From Oceanococcus atlanticus (lineage in GTDB: Bacteria > Pseudomonadota > Gammaproteobacteria > Nevskiales > Oceanococcaceae): 64,000 nucleotides of DNA. This document shows, one piece after another, positions 1 to 8,631 of the stretch (within the stretch, counting starts at the first letter, position 1; each line of letters starts with the position of its first letter). The notes under the pieces were generated by a model. It ran no database searches. It was given only the letters and a program-made list of their open reading frames with translations, and had not been told where the DNA came from. The stretch covers positions 496,001 to 560,000 of the forward strand of contig NZ_AQQV01000001.1 in assembly GCF_002088235.1 (NCBI RefSeq), given 5' to 3'. The translations under genes and the position numbers were made by a program.

Positions 1-448
1 GCAGATGCCCGTTGGGCAGGCGTTCGGTCACCAACACGGTGATTTCGCCGCTGAGTGAATTGCTCTGGCTGGAATCACCCGAGCCTTCGAAACTGCGGGT
101 GCTGGAAATATCGGTATCCACGCCCAGGTCATCGACCCGGCCACCCAACATGGGCAGCGACAAGGAGAAATCCTGGTCCTTGCCGGTGCTGGTGCGGGCC
201 GATTTCTGTGCCTGGGTGCGCTCAGCCAGGATCACGGTCAAGGCATCGCCCGGCTGAGCTGCGAGCTGATCCTCGAACCAGAACAGACCACCGCCACGCA
301 TGGCAATCGAACCGTCCGCCGGTGCCGCCGCGCGGGCTGAGTAATCGGGTTGCGGCAGTGGCTCCGGGCGCACCGCCGACGAACTGGCGCAGCCACCCAG
401 CGCCAGCAGCGCCACAGCGGCAACAGCGCGACAGGAGCTTGCAAACAT
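1..448 (-). CDS. flgH: Flagellar L-ring protein FlgH (3' end beyond window)
   Basis: FlgH forms the outer-membrane L ring, the bushing through which the flagellar rod passes. Only the first 149 residues are inside the window. The N-terminus is a lipoprotein signal peptide with lipobox ALGGC (Cys19), followed by the family region with GGLFWFEDQ and the LTVILAERTQA segment. It is the last visible gene of the minus-strand operon flgBCDEFGH, 13 bases after flgG. The start at 448 gives the complete signal peptide. Family assignment rests on the lipobox, the conserved middle region and the position after flgG. The P-ring gene flgI is expected next, outside the window. Confidence 0.93.
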   Translation of the reverse strand, partial: MFASSCRAVAAVALLALGGCASSSAVRPEPLPQPDYSARAAAPADGSIAMRGGGLFWFEDQLAAQPGDALTVILAERTQAQKSARTSTGKDQDFSLSLPMLGGRVDDLGVDTDISSTRSFEGSGDSSQSNSLSGEITVLVTERLPNGHL

Positions 449-461
449 GCCGTCCTCCGCC

Positions 462-1247
462 TTACAGGTTGTTGTTGACGTAGGCCAACATCTGATCCGC
501 CGCGGCGATGGCTTTGGAATTCAGTTCGTAGGCACGCTGGGTTTCGATCATGTTGACCAGTTCCTCCACCACATTGACGTTGGAGGATTCCAGCGAGCCC
601 TGAGTCAGCGAACCCAGACCACCCAGCCCCGGCGTGCCGGTCTGCGGCGGTCCGCTGGCGCCGGTTTCCAGATAGAGGTTTTCACCATGCCCCTGCAGCC
701 CGGCCGGATTGATGAAATCGGCGACCTGCAAGCTACCGATAATCTGCGGCGTGGCCTGGCCCGGCAGCTGAACGCTGACCGTGCCATCGGAGGCCACACT
801 GAGCGACTGGGCGTCGGCCGGCACGCTGATGCCGGGCTGAATTTCATAGCCGCTGGGGGTTACCAGCTGGCCTTCGGCGCTGAGCTGGAAAGCCCCGTTG
901 CGGGTGTAGGCCTGGGTGCCATCCGGCAGCAGCACCTGGAAGAACCCGCGCCCGTTGATGGCCATGTCCAGCGGGTTTTCGGTCTGCAACAAATTGCCCT
1001 GGGCAAAATTGCGTTCGGTGGCCACAACCCGCACCCCGGTGCCCAGTTCAAGGCCGACCGCAGCCTGACTTTGCTGCGAGGTCTGGGCGCCGGTCTGACG
1101 CACGTTCTGGTACAGCAAATCCTCGAACGCAGCACGCCCCTTCTTGAAACCGACGGTGTTGGTGTTGGCCAGATTGTTGGAGATCACGGTCATGCGCGTC
1201 TGCTGCGCATCCAGCCCGGTCTTGGCAACCCACAAAGAAGAACTCAT
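462..1247 (-). CDS. flgG: Flagellar distal rod protein FlgG
   Basis: This 261-residue protein builds the distal rod of the flagellar basal body, and its length is typical of the family. The N-terminal rod/hook signature ([15 protein letters not shown], about residues 23-37) and the C-terminal helix with [17 protein letters not shown] (about 230-246) are both present, as in all axial proteins that polymerise through paired N- and C-terminal helices. It has no cleavable signal peptide because it is exported by the flagellar type III system. It follows flgF by 21 bases and precedes flgH by 13 bases, in the standard operon order. Confidence 0.97.
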   Translation of the reverse strand: MSSSLWVAKTGLDAQQTRMTVISNNLANTNTVGFKKGRAAFEDLLYQNVRQTGAQTSQQSQAAVGLELGTGVRVVATERNFAQGNLLQTENPLDMAINGRGFFQVLLPDGTQAYTRNGAFQLSAEGQLVTPSGYEIQPGISVPADAQSLSVASDGTVSVQLPGQATPQIIGSLQVADFINPAGLQGHGENLYLETGASGPPQTGTPGLGGLGSLTQGSLESSNVNVVEELVNMIETQRAYELNSKAIAAADQMLAYVNNNL

Positions 1248-1268
1248 GTCTTACGCTCCTTGCCCGCC

Positions 1269-2009
1269 TCAGGCGAGCTTCATCAGTCCGGCGCTCTGCC
1301 GGGCGTTTTCATCGGCGGTTTTCATCGCCTGCACCTGCATCTCGAAACGACGCTGATGCTCGATCATCTGCACCAGTGACTCGGCCAGATTGACGTTGGA
1401 CGCTTCCAGCGCCCCGCTGACCAGCACCTTGCCCGGCGCCGGCGTGGCCTCGGCGTCGCCTTTGAGGCGGAACAGGCCATCACTGCCACGATCCAGATCA
1501 GCACCTTCAATACGGCTGACCATGAGCCGGTCGAGCACCACCATCTGATTGGCGCCTGCGCCTTCCGGGATGATCGACAAGGTGCCGTCGCCGGCCACCT
1601 CAATGGCGCTGAACGGCGGCAGGGCCACGGCCCCGCCCTCACCCATGACCGGCTGCCCCGATGAGGTCAGCAACTGGCCCAGCGCATTGACCGACAGATC
1701 GCCGGCTCGCGTGTAGGCGGTTTCGCCATCGCTGCCGAGCACGGCCAGCCAGTGATCATCGGCCAGGGCCACGTCCAGCGCGCGGTCGGTGTGCATCAGA
1801 TGACCGCTGCTGGCATCAAAGCCGGCCGCGCGCGCCTGGGCATGCACCCGGGTGTGAAAGCCATCACCGCTGACCTCACGCGATTCCACGTTGAGCAGCG
1901 CCGCCTTGAAACCCACGGTGGAGGCATTGGCGATGTTGTGGCTGACCGCGGTCTGGGCATCCCAGGCCTGACGAGCGCCAGTCATCGCAACGTAGAGGGA
2001 CTTATCCAT
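1269..2009 (-). CDS. flgF: Flagellar proximal rod protein FlgF
   Basis: A 246-residue proximal rod subunit. It has the axial-protein N-terminal motif (AVSHNIANASTVGFK, about residues 21-35) and a C-terminal SLVQMIEHQRRFEMQVQ helix. The conserved QMIEHQRRFE element and the length separate it from FlgG, which has [10 protein letters not shown]. It sits 15 bases after flgE and 21 before flgG, so it is very likely co-transcribed with them from the promoter upstream of flgB. Nothing is truncated or unusual. Confidence 0.95.
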   Translation of the reverse strand: MDKSLYVAMTGARQAWDAQTAVSHNIANASTVGFKAALLNVESREVSGDGFHTRVHAQARAAGFDASSGHLMHTDRALDVALADDHWLAVLGSDGETAYTRAGDLSVNALGQLLTSSGQPVMGEGGAVALPPFSAIEVAGDGTLSIIPEGAGANQMVVLDRLMVSRIEGADLDRGSDGLFRLKGDAEATPAPGKVLVSGALEASNVNLAESLVQMIEHQRRFEMQVQAMKTADENARQSAGLMKLA

Positions 2010-2024
2010 GATCTAGCGCCGTGC

Positions 2025-3242
2025 CTAGCGGATGTTCAGCGCGGCCTGGGTAACCTGATCCGCGGTGGTGATCATCTGCGCATTGGCCTGAAAGTTACGC
2101 TGCGCGGTGATCATGTTGACCAGCTGCTCGGTCAGATCCACGTTGGAGGCCTCCAGCGCACCCGACTGAATGCCGCCAAAGCCACTGCTGCCGGCCACGC
2201 CACGCTGCGCCGTGCCGGAATCAGAGGTTTCCGCCCAGGCCGTGTCACCCAGGGCCTGCAAACCCTCGGCATTGGCGAAGCGGGTCATGGCAATCTGCCC
2301 CAGTGCGGTGGTCTGCCCGTTGGTGAAGCGCGCCTGCACGATACCTTCGTCGTTGACTTCAATGCCCACCAGACGCCCGCTGGCGTAGCCATCCTGACGG
2401 ATGCTGTTGACCGAGAAGGTGTCGCCGAACTGGGTCACACCATCCAGATCGATATCCAGATCAAGGTCGGCCGCGCCATTGCTCAGGGCGATCGGCGGCA
2501 GACTCAGGTCGCCGTTGGCCGGAGCCGTGAGCTGCCCGCTGCTGTCGAAGGTCACCGGTGTGGCGGCACCGACGCTGGCGCCATCCAGGGTCACCTGCAG
2601 CTCCCATTCGTTGGCGTTGGCGGTTTTCACATAAAAGGTGTTGAGGGTGTGCGAATCACCCAGCGAGTCGAACACCGTCACCGCGCTGGAATGGTTGAAA
2701 CTGTCCGCATCGGTGGGATCAAACGGCGCCACCGTGGGCTGGGCCGCATTGGCCGGCAGATTCAGGGTGGTGGTGAGCAGCGAGGTCGCCTGCGGCGAGC
2801 TGCTGGCCGTCGAGAGCTGGATATCCGACAGCGAGGCGGTGTTGAAATTGCCGCCCGGCGTCGGCGCAAAACCCTGCAGGCGCAAGCCTTCCTTGCTGAC
2901 CAGGAAACCGTCACTGTCGACGCTGAAAGCGCCGTCGCGGGTGTAGCTCAGCGCACCCTCATTGGACAGGGTGAAAAAGCCGTCACCGTTGATCGCCATA
3001 TCCAGCGCGTTCGACGTGAAATTGACATTGCCCTGGGTGAACAACTGCTGCACCCCGGCCAGGCGTGAACCGCCCCCCACCTGGGTGTCGGACAAACCCA
3101 CCGCGCTGGAATTGAACAGATCAGCAAACTGCGCCCGCGATTCCTTGAAACCGGTGGTGTTGGCATTGGCGATGTTGTTGGCGGTGACCGACAACTCGGA
3201 TGCGGCCGCATTCAGGCCACTCAGTGCGATACGAAACGTCAT
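2025..3242 (-). CDS. flgE: Flagellar hook protein FlgE
   Basis: FlgE polymerises into the hook, the universal joint between rod and filament. The protein has 405 residues. The start at 3242 (MTFRIALSGLN) is preferred over an in-frame ATG 15 codons upstream because an AAGGAG ribosome site lies just before it and hook proteins begin at this point. The N-terminal axial motif (NNIANANTTGFKESRAQF), a variable central domain and the C-terminal EQLVNMITAQRNFQANAQMI helix are all visible. The gene follows flgD by 22 bases and precedes flgF by 15. Confidence 0.96.
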   Translation of the reverse strand: MTFRIALSGLNAAASELSVTANNIANANTTGFKESRAQFADLFNSSAVGLSDTQVGGGSRLAGVQQLFTQGNVNFTSNALDMAINGDGFFTLSNEGALSYTRDGAFSVDSDGFLVSKEGLRLQGFAPTPGGNFNTASLSDIQLSTASSSPQATSLLTTTLNLPANAAQPTVAPFDPTDADSFNHSSAVTVFDSLGDSHTLNTFYVKTANANEWELQVTLDGASVGAATPVTFDSSGQLTAPANGDLSLPPIALSNGAADLDLDIDLDGVTQFGDTFSVNSIRQDGYASGRLVGIEVNDEGIVQARFTNGQTTALGQIAMTRFANAEGLQALGDTAWAETSDSGTAQRGVAGSSGFGGIQSGALEASNVDLTEQLVNMITAQRNFQANAQMITTADQVTQAALNIR

Positions 3243-3264
3243 GATGATTCTCCTTCGCGCGTAT

Positions 3265-3906
3265 TCAGTACAGTGCCCGCACGGCACTCATGCTCACTTC
3301 GCCCAGTTGCTCGGTGCGCAACCGGGTGCCGTCACTGCCGCCCAGACCGACAGAGTCGACCCGGCCAGCCAGCAGCACGCCGATGGCGTCACCGCCATTC
3401 ATGCGGGCTTCAAATTGGTACAGGCCAGCCTCTACCGGCTCGCCCTGGGTGTTCTGGCCATCCCAGCTCAAGCGCTGATTGCCGGCGGCATCGGCCTGCA
3501 GCGACAGCGTGCGAACCAGCTGACCGCTGTCGTCTTTGACGTCGACGATGACCTCGCCGGCGCCCTGGGTAACCACGGCGAGATCCACGCTCTGGCCCTC
3601 GGCATCCAGACTGACCACATCACCCGAAACCAGAATTTCGCGACCGATCAGACTGGCTGCCTGCAGAGCCTGGTCACCGCTGATGCTGGCGGCCAGGGTG
3701 TCGAAACGGTCATTCAGTTCCTGCAAACCACTGACCGTCGAGAACTGCGCCATCTGCGCCAGAAAGTCGCCGTTCTCCATCGGTTTGAACGGATCCTGAT
3801 TCTGGAACTGGGTGATCATCAGGGTCAGGAAATCCTCCTGGCCCAGCTGTGAGCTTTTCGGCGTGGCGGCCAGCGCCGCGCTGCTGGTGCTATCGGTAAC
3901 CTGCAT
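3265..3906 (-). CDS. flgD: Flagellar hook assembly (capping) protein FlgD
   Basis: FlgD is the scaffold cap under which hook subunits assemble, and it is discarded when the hook is complete. The 213-residue product has the conserved N-terminal export and capping segment (EDFLTLMITQFQNQDP, about residues 24-39, then GDFLAQMAQFSTVSGL). It continues with the FlgD Ig-like/tudor region (IVDVKDDSGQLVRTL and WDGQNTQGEPVEAGLYQF). The gene begins one base after flgC ends and is followed by flgE, the order found in most proteobacteria. Confidence 0.96.
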   Translation of the reverse strand: MQVTDSTSSAALAATPKSSQLGQEDFLTLMITQFQNQDPFKPMENGDFLAQMAQFSTVSGLQELNDRFDTLAASISGDQALQAASLIGREILVSGDVVSLDAEGQSVDLAVVTQGAGEVIVDVKDDSGQLVRTLSLQADAAGNQRLSWDGQNTQGEPVEAGLYQFEARMNGGDAIGVLLAGRVDSVGLGGSDGTRLRTEQLGEVSMSAVRALY

Positions 3907-3907
3907 A

Positions 3908-4300
3908 TCAGCGGCCCATGTTGAGGGTGTGGAGCATCAGCGATTTGGCGGTGTTCACCGCTTCGAGATTGCTCTGGTAGGAACGCGCGGCCGAGATCAT
4001 GTTGGCCATCTCTTCAACCACGCTGACATTGGGGGCGTAGACATAACCCTGCTCATCGGCCAGCGGATGTCCGGGCTGATAGCGCTTCAGCGGTGCGTCG
4101 GTGGACTCGGCCACCTCCTTCACCCCAACGCCCTGCCCGTTGGCACGTGCCTCGAACACCGGCACGCGGGCTTTGTAGGTGTCTTCCGGTTTGGCCGCCA
4201 CCACATCGGCGTTGGCCAGATTGCTGCTGACACTGTTGAGCCGCACCGACTGCGCCGCCATGGCGGAACCGGCAACCTGAAAAATACTGAAGCTGGACAT
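3908..4300 (-). CDS. flgC: Flagellar proximal rod protein FlgC
   Basis: A 130-residue proximal rod subunit of usual family length. The N-terminus carries AAQSVRLNSVSSNLANADV. The middle has the typical YAPNVSVVEEMANMISAARSYQSNLEAVN stretch (cited in parts: NVSVVEEMANMI, SAARSYQSNLE), followed by the short C-terminal TAKSLMLHTLNMGR. It lies 8 bases after flgB and 1 base before flgD. These motifs and the gene order make the identity firm. Confidence 0.96.
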   Translation of the reverse strand: MSSFSIFQVAGSAMAAQSVRLNSVSSNLANADVVAAKPEDTYKARVPVFEARANGQGVGVKEVAESTDAPLKRYQPGHPLADEQGYVYAPNVSVVEEMANMISAARSYQSNLEAVNTAKSLMLHTLNMGR

Positions 4301-4308
4301 GGCGCCTC

Positions 4309-4713
4309 CTACTGGCCGGTGATCGCGGTGAGCATGGATTTGACCCGCCCATCAACGAAGCGCAGCGTGGCTTCGTAGCGCATCGCGGCCTCACCAAAGC
4401 GCGCCTGTTCCAGATCGGAATCGACCGTATTGCCATCGGCCGCGGGCTGGCTGGGAATGCGCCAGCGCAGGCTGGCTTGCACATCGCTGGTGCCGCCGAG
4501 ATGCCCGCTGTGCGTGGTCGCTAGAGCCGCGTTATCGCCGCGCGCGGACTGGGCCGAACTGAGCGCAGCACGAAAATCGATGTCGCGCGCCTTGAAACCG
4601 GGCGTGTCCGCATTGGCCAGGTTGTTTGCCAGCACATCGAGCCGCTGGCTGTGCACTTTCAGGGCTTTGCCAAAATCGCCGTACAGCGCGCTGTTGAGAA
4701 TATCGCCGGCCAT
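4309..4713 (-). CDS. flgB: Flagellar proximal rod protein FlgB
   Basis: First gene of the rod/hook operon. It encodes a 134-residue proximal rod protein with the axial motif RLDVLANNLANADTPGFKARD at the N-terminus and the RYEATLRFVDGRVKSMLTAI helix at the C-terminus. The start at 4713 (MAGDILNSALYG) is chosen because FlgB proteins begin here and a CAGGAG site sits 5-6 bases upstream. A longer reading starting 17 codons earlier would run into the promoter. A near-consensus sigma-54 site lies 35-50 bases upstream of the start, consistent with FleQ-type control of hook-basal-body genes. Confidence 0.95.
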   Translation of the reverse strand: MAGDILNSALYGDFGKALKVHSQRLDVLANNLANADTPGFKARDIDFRAALSSAQSARGDNAALATTHSGHLGGTSDVQASLRWRIPSQPAADGNTVDSDLEQARFGEAAMRYEATLRFVDGRVKSMLTAITGQ

Positions 4714-4747
4714 GCCATGGCTCCTGCGTCGAACTTGCGCACAGCGA

Positions 4748-4763
4748 GGCAAGGCCCGTGCCA
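4748..4763 (-). promoter_or_regulatory. Sigma-54 (RpoN) promoter of the flgB operon
   Basis: Read on the minus strand the site is TGGCACGGGCCTTGCC. It matches the sigma-54 consensus (TGGCAC-N5-TTGC) with the obligatory GG-N10-GC spacing. The predicted transcript start is about base 4737, giving a leader of roughly 24 bases that contains the flgB ribosome site. Sigma-54 control of flgBCDEFGH is known from Pseudomonas and Vibrio. The activator gene is not in the window. Confidence 0.85.
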
Positions 4764-4838
4764 CGGAATCATGCGGCGGGAAACCGTCAGTCGCCCACCT
4801 CTAAATTTTTCTTATTCGCAACAATGCGTTGCGTGTTT

Positions 4839-5777
4839 TCAGGCCGCGTGCTCCTGAGTCGCACCAAGCCCGCGAACACGTTCCATCACATGTTGGCCCA
4901 GCTCATCCGCATTAAATTTGGCGATAAACCGGTCGGCCCCGACCTGTTTGACCAGCGTGTTGTTGAAGACCCCGGACAACGAGGTGTGCAAAATCACGTA
5001 CAGCTCGGCAAAACGCGTATCAGCGCGCAGTTCGGTGGTCAGGCGGTATCCGTCCATGCCCGGCATCTCGACATCGGAGATGAGCATCAGTAACTGATCG
5101 TTGATCGGCCCCTGCGAGGCCAGCGAGTTGAGCATGCGCCAGGCTTCCTGCCCGTCGTTGACCAGAATGCACTCCAGCCCGAGGCTTTCCAGCGTGCGCG
5201 CGATCTGCGAGCGTGCCACCCGCGAATCGTCCGCCACCAGCACCTTACGCCCGGCGGCCAGGGTACTCAGAGACACCCCATCCACCGCTTCGGCCGAGCG
5301 TTGCTCACCGATCACATCGCACAGGATGCGTTCGACATCGACGATCTCGATCAGCTGCTCACCCCAGCGCGTGATCGCGGTCAGATAACTGTCTGCTTCG
5401 CCAGCGCGCGGCGGCGGGTGCACCGCTGCAACATCGACATTGATGATGCGATCCACAGCCGACACCGCAAAGCCCTGAACCGAGCGATTGAATTCGGTCA
5501 CGATCACGTAACGCGGTTGTTCCAGTGGTCCATTGCCTATGGCTGCGGCCATATCCAGCACCGGTATGTTGCGCGCCCGAATACGTGCCAGACCCAGAAC
5601 CTGGGCACTGGCACCAGGCACGGCAACCAGCGGGGGCAAAGGCACAACTTCCTGCACCTTGAACACGTTGATGCCGTGGAGTTGCTTCTCACCCAACTGA
5701 AACAGCAGCAATGCCAAGCGGTTGTAACCGGCCAGGCGTGTGCTTTCGTTGATATTGCTGAACAGATTGCTTGTCAT
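4839..5777 (-). CDS. cheV: Chemotaxis coupling protein CheV (CheW-REC)
   Basis: A 312-residue protein with an N-terminal CheW-like domain (about residues 15-165, with LALLLFQLGEKQLHGINVFKV and the VLGLARIRARNIPVLD strand) and a C-terminal receiver domain (about 180-305). The receiver has LVADDSRVARSQ and the phospho-acceptor Asp in LISDVEMPGMDGY. CheV links chemoreceptors to CheA and is tuned by phosphorylation. The start aligns with other CheV proteins, which have about ten residues before TRLAGYNRL. There is no convincing ribosome site, and a sigma-28 promoter ends only 7 bases upstream. No cheR follows, unlike many relatives. Confidence 0.95.
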   Translation of the reverse strand: MTSNLFSNINESTRLAGYNRLALLLFQLGEKQLHGINVFKVQEVVPLPPLVAVPGASAQVLGLARIRARNIPVLDMAAAIGNGPLEQPRYVIVTEFNRSVQGFAVSAVDRIINVDVAAVHPPPRAGEADSYLTAITRWGEQLIEIVDVERILCDVIGEQRSAEAVDGVSLSTLAAGRKVLVADDSRVARSQIARTLESLGLECILVNDGQEAWRMLNSLASQGPINDQLLMLISDVEMPGMDGYRLTTELRADTRFAELYVILHTSLSGVFNNTLVKQVGADRFIAKFNADELGQHVMERVRGLGATQEHAA

Positions 5778-5784
5778 GCAGGGT

Positions 5785-5811
5785 TCATCGGCTGGCTCGC
5801 CGCAAACTTGA
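5785..5811 (-). promoter_or_regulatory. Sigma-28 (FliA) promoter of cheV
   Basis: On the minus strand: TCAAGTTT, 11 bases, GCCGATGA. Each half differs by one base from the FliA consensus TAAAGTTT-N11-GCCGATAA, and the spacer is exact. The -10 element ends 7 bases before the cheV ATG, so transcription should start at or within a base or two of the start codon. CheV as a late, FliA-dependent gene fits its chemotaxis role. Confidence 0.78.
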
Positions 5812-5876
5812 GGGCGCTTGCCAACCGAACAGCACGAGGGCCAAGCTACAATGGCGCAAACCTTCGCAGTGCGATC

Positions 5877-7592
5877 ATGGATAGATTCGTCCGCCTGAGC
5901 CAATTCCTGTCGGCCCTGATAGTAGGGCTTGGACTGCTGCTGCCCATCCAGACCGTGAGCGCGCGCGATGATGGGCGCGCTCCGCCCGAGGTCAGCCAGG
6001 CAGAGACCTTGCGGCTGTTCCGCCAGCAGCGCTTCGATGAAGCCTTTCGCCACGCACTGCACCGCTTTCAATGGGGTGACGACGGTCTGCATTACCCGCT
6101 CGGTTATATGTACCAGCAGGGCAAAGGCACGCCGCTGAACTTCCGTCTGGCGCGCGAACACTACAGCGCCGCCGCCGAACGCGGCCATGTCGAATCGATG
6201 TATCAACTCGGCAACATGAACCTGTTTGGTGATGGCGCCGCATCCAATCGGCGTGAAGCCTGCCGCTGGTACAAACGCGCCGCCGAACGCCGCCATCTGG
6301 ATGCGACCTATCAGCTCGCCTTGTGCTACCTGAATGGCCAAGGCATGAGCAAGAACAGTGAACTAGGCCTTTCGCTGCTCCACCGCAACGCGCTGCGCCT
6401 GGATGAAAAAGCCGTGCGCAGCCTGCGCATGCACTATGCCCGTGAAGGCATCAACGACAGCGCCAAGCGCGCCGCCTACAAAACATCCGAGCGTCTGACT
6501 CTGGCCGGCCAGCCCAAAGCCGCCCAAAAAGCTGCCGAACAAGCGGTTGAGCAAGGCGACTATCGTGGCTATGCCAGCCTTGCAGACAGCTTGCGCCAGC
6601 AACAGGCAGCGCCGCCCACATTGATCCAGGACATGTACACCCTGGGCGAAATGTTTGGTAGCCCGCTGGCCGTTTATAACGTTGGTCAGCGCTTGTTGCG
6701 CCAGGGCAAAACCACCGCAGCCTGCAAGCAGTTCGAAATCGCGTTCAATCACAGCCTGCCGCAGGCCGGCGTGCAAGTCGCCGAGTGCTATCGGGCGGGT
6801 GATCTGGCCTCGCGCAAGCCGGAATTTGATGCCTGCAAAACCTTTGAGAGGGCCAGCAAACAAGGCAGCGCTGAGGCCTCGATGAGTTGGGCCCGCTGTC
6901 TGACCAGCGACCTTTTCAAGCCGCTGGATGCCGAACAGGTCATGCTGGCCTATACCCGTGCTGTGATCATAGAACCCAGTCTGGTCGATGCCAGCTTCGC
7001 CCAGACCTTGTGCCCCGAGGGCCCGTTCAAGCTGATCGCGCGGGATGCAACACTGACCCTGTTCAATTCCGAAAGCCGCGCGTTGGACGCTTTTGAGCAA
7101 GCCTGTCTGGTTCGGGCTGAGGACGACGGCAACAGCAGCCGCATTTTTCTACCCGCCCAGGGTCTTTACGGTGTCATCGACAGCGCCAAGTTGTTGCCCA
7201 TCATTGATGTGGACGGTTTTGCGCTGGCCAAGCTCACACGCAAGCTGGTGCGTGATCAGCTGTACAAAAATGAAAAATACATGGCCCAGAAGCTGTCCGA
7301 CCGCCGCGACGAGCTGAAAGTGAATTTTCTCCAGGACACCACTTTGATCATCACCTACGACAGTGATGGCAATGCCACCTCGCTGACCCGCGTGATTGAC
7401 GATGTCAGCGACAAAGCCCGCTTTCATGGCCGGGTGACTTGGCTGTCGAGCATGCTCGAGGCTCAGGCAGAACAGAGCACAGACGACAAGTTTCTCAGTG
7501 CACGCTGGGATCTGGCGGCCTGGAACATCCTCTTGATGCAGGATCTTGGTCAGCAACAGATACGCGAGCGCTACAGCTTCAGCGACGAATAA
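5877..7592 (+). CDS. Secreted Sel1/TPR-like repeat protein
   Basis: A 571-residue protein of unknown function. A signal peptide covers about residues 1-27, ending near TVSA. It is followed by at least three Sel1-like helical repeats (about 60-160) with the hallmark patterns LGYMYQQGKGTPLN, LGNMNLFGDGAASN and LALCYLNGQGMSKN. The rest is alanine- and glutamine-rich helix with several paired cysteines, suggesting a periplasmic protein. Sel1 repeats usually act as protein-interaction scaffolds. The start at 5877 gives the signal peptide, and the open frame continues upstream but overlaps cheV. The gene is divergent from cheV with about 100 bases between them. I infer no specific pathway. Confidence 0.8.
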   Translation: MDRFVRLSQFLSALIVGLGLLLPIQTVSARDDGRAPPEVSQAETLRLFRQQRFDEAFRHALHRFQWGDDGLHYPLGYMYQQGKGTPLNFRLAREHYSAAAERGHVESMYQLGNMNLFGDGAASNRREACRWYKRAAERRHLDATYQLALCYLNGQGMSKNSELGLSLLHRNALRLDEKAVRSLRMHYAREGINDSAKRAAYKTSERLTLAGQPKAAQKAAEQAVEQGDYRGYASLADSLRQQQAAPPTLIQDMYTLGEMFGSPLAVYNVGQRLLRQGKTTAACKQFEIAFNHSLPQAGVQVAECYRAGDLASRKPEFDACKTFERASKQGSAEASMSWARCLTSDLFKPLDAEQVMLAYTRAVIIEPSLVDASFAQTLCPEGPFKLIARDATLTLFNSESRALDAFEQACLVRAEDDGNSSRIFLPAQGLYGVIDSAKLLPIIDVDGFALAKLTRKLVRDQLYKNEKYMAQKLSDRRDELKVNFLQDTTLIITYDSDGNATSLTRVIDDVSDKARFHGRVTWLSSMLEAQAEQSTDDKFLSARWDLAAWNILLMQDLGQQQIRERYSFSDE

Positions 7593-7719
7593 GCCGCCAC
7601 ATCGTTGCACCAGAAGAACGATAAGTCTTTTTTATCCATCTACCGCAAACATCGTCTCGCCAACATAATCGCTCATAGTCTTGCGAGGTGCCCGTCACCC
7701 GCCCGTACAGGAGTTGATC

Positions 7720-8589
7720 ATGAAGACAATCAGTGGTGTTTACCGCGCCCCCGGCCAGCACTGGGTGGGCGATGGCTTTCCAGTGCGTTCACTGTTCTCC
7801 TACAACGACCATGGCCGCCTGCTCAGCCCGTTTCTGCTGCTGGACCATGCCGGCCCGGCCCACTTTGAGCCGGCCGAAAAACCGCGTGGCGTGGGTGAAC
7901 ATCCGCATCGCGGATTTGAAACCGTCACCCTGGTCTATGCCGGTGAAGTCGATCACCGTGATTCGTCCGGTGGTGGCGGCCACATCGGCCCTGGGGATGT
8001 GCAGTGGATGACCGCTGCCGCTGGCGTGGTGCACGAAGAGTTTCACTCACCAGCCTTCACCCGGCGAGGTGGCGAACTGGAGATGGTTCAGCTGTGGGTC
8101 AATCTGCCGGCCCGCGACAAGATGAACCCGCCGCGCTACCAGACCCTGCTCAAGACGCAGATCCCCGAGCTGACCCTGGCCGATGGGCAGGCCACGCTGC
8201 GCGTCATTGCCGGCGAATACGCCGGCGCCACAGGACCGGCAATGACCCATACGCCGCTGAATGTTTGGGATCTGCGCATGCAGACAGGCGGCGAGCTGAG
8301 CCTTGACGTCAGCGCCGGACACACCCTGGCTGTGGTGGTGCTGCATGGTGATATCACCCTCAACGATGAGGAGGCCGTGCACGACTCGGAAATGGCTGTC
8401 TTTCGACGTGAGGGCGAGAGCTTCCGGGTGCGTGCGGACAGCGACAGCACCCTGCTGATCCTCAGCGGCGAGCCGATTGATGAGCCGGTGGTCGGCTATG
8501 GCCCGTTTGTGATGAACACGCGCGAGGACATCATGCAGGCCATCAGCGACTTCAACAATGGCGACTTCGGCCGCCTGCCCGCCCAGTAA
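7720..8589 (+). CDS. Pirin family protein (first of a pair)
   Basis: A 289-residue bicupin of the pirin family. The iron-binding residues known from human pirin are visible: HPH (His61, His63) and His105/Glu107 in GVVHEEF. The pirin signature FLLLDHAGPAHF is at about 38-49. Bacterial pirins are cytoplasmic, and some (YhhW) have quercetinase activity, but the substrate here is unknown. The start at 7720 has a CAGGAG site 7 bases upstream. A second pirin follows after a GC-rich hairpin, then an FMN reductase, which suggests a small redox or aromatic-stress operon. Confidence 0.92.
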   Translation: MKTISGVYRAPGQHWVGDGFPVRSLFSYNDHGRLLSPFLLLDHAGPAHFEPAEKPRGVGEHPHRGFETVTLVYAGEVDHRDSSGGGGHIGPGDVQWMTAAAGVVHEEFHSPAFTRRGGELEMVQLWVNLPARDKMNPPRYQTLLKTQIPELTLADGQATLRVIAGEYAGATGPAMTHTPLNVWDLRMQTGGELSLDVSAGHTLAVVVLHGDITLNDEEAVHDSEMAVFRREGESFRVRADSDSTLLILSGEPIDEPVVGYGPFVMNTREDIMQAISDFNNGDFGRLPAQ

Positions 8590-8595
8590 ACCCAA

Positions 8596-8620
8596 GCGGG
8601 GCGCGCCATACGCGCCCCGC
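8596..8620 (+). promoter_or_regulatory. Perfect 10-bp GC hairpin between the two pirin genes
   Basis: Arms GCGGGGCGCG (8596-8605) and CGCGCCCCGC (8611-8620) are perfectly complementary around a 5-base loop. No T tract follows, so this is not a classic intrinsic terminator. It ends one base before the CAGGAG ribosome site of the second pirin gene. It could protect the upstream message, cause partial termination, or hinder ribosome loading downstream. Confidence 0.6.
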
Positions 8621-8631
8621 CAGGAGCGACC

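Noticed and set aside
1752-3068. Long plus-strand frame opposite flgE and flgF
   Set aside because: It is antisense to two certain flagellar genes and has no domain or ribosome site; GC-rich third positions explain it.
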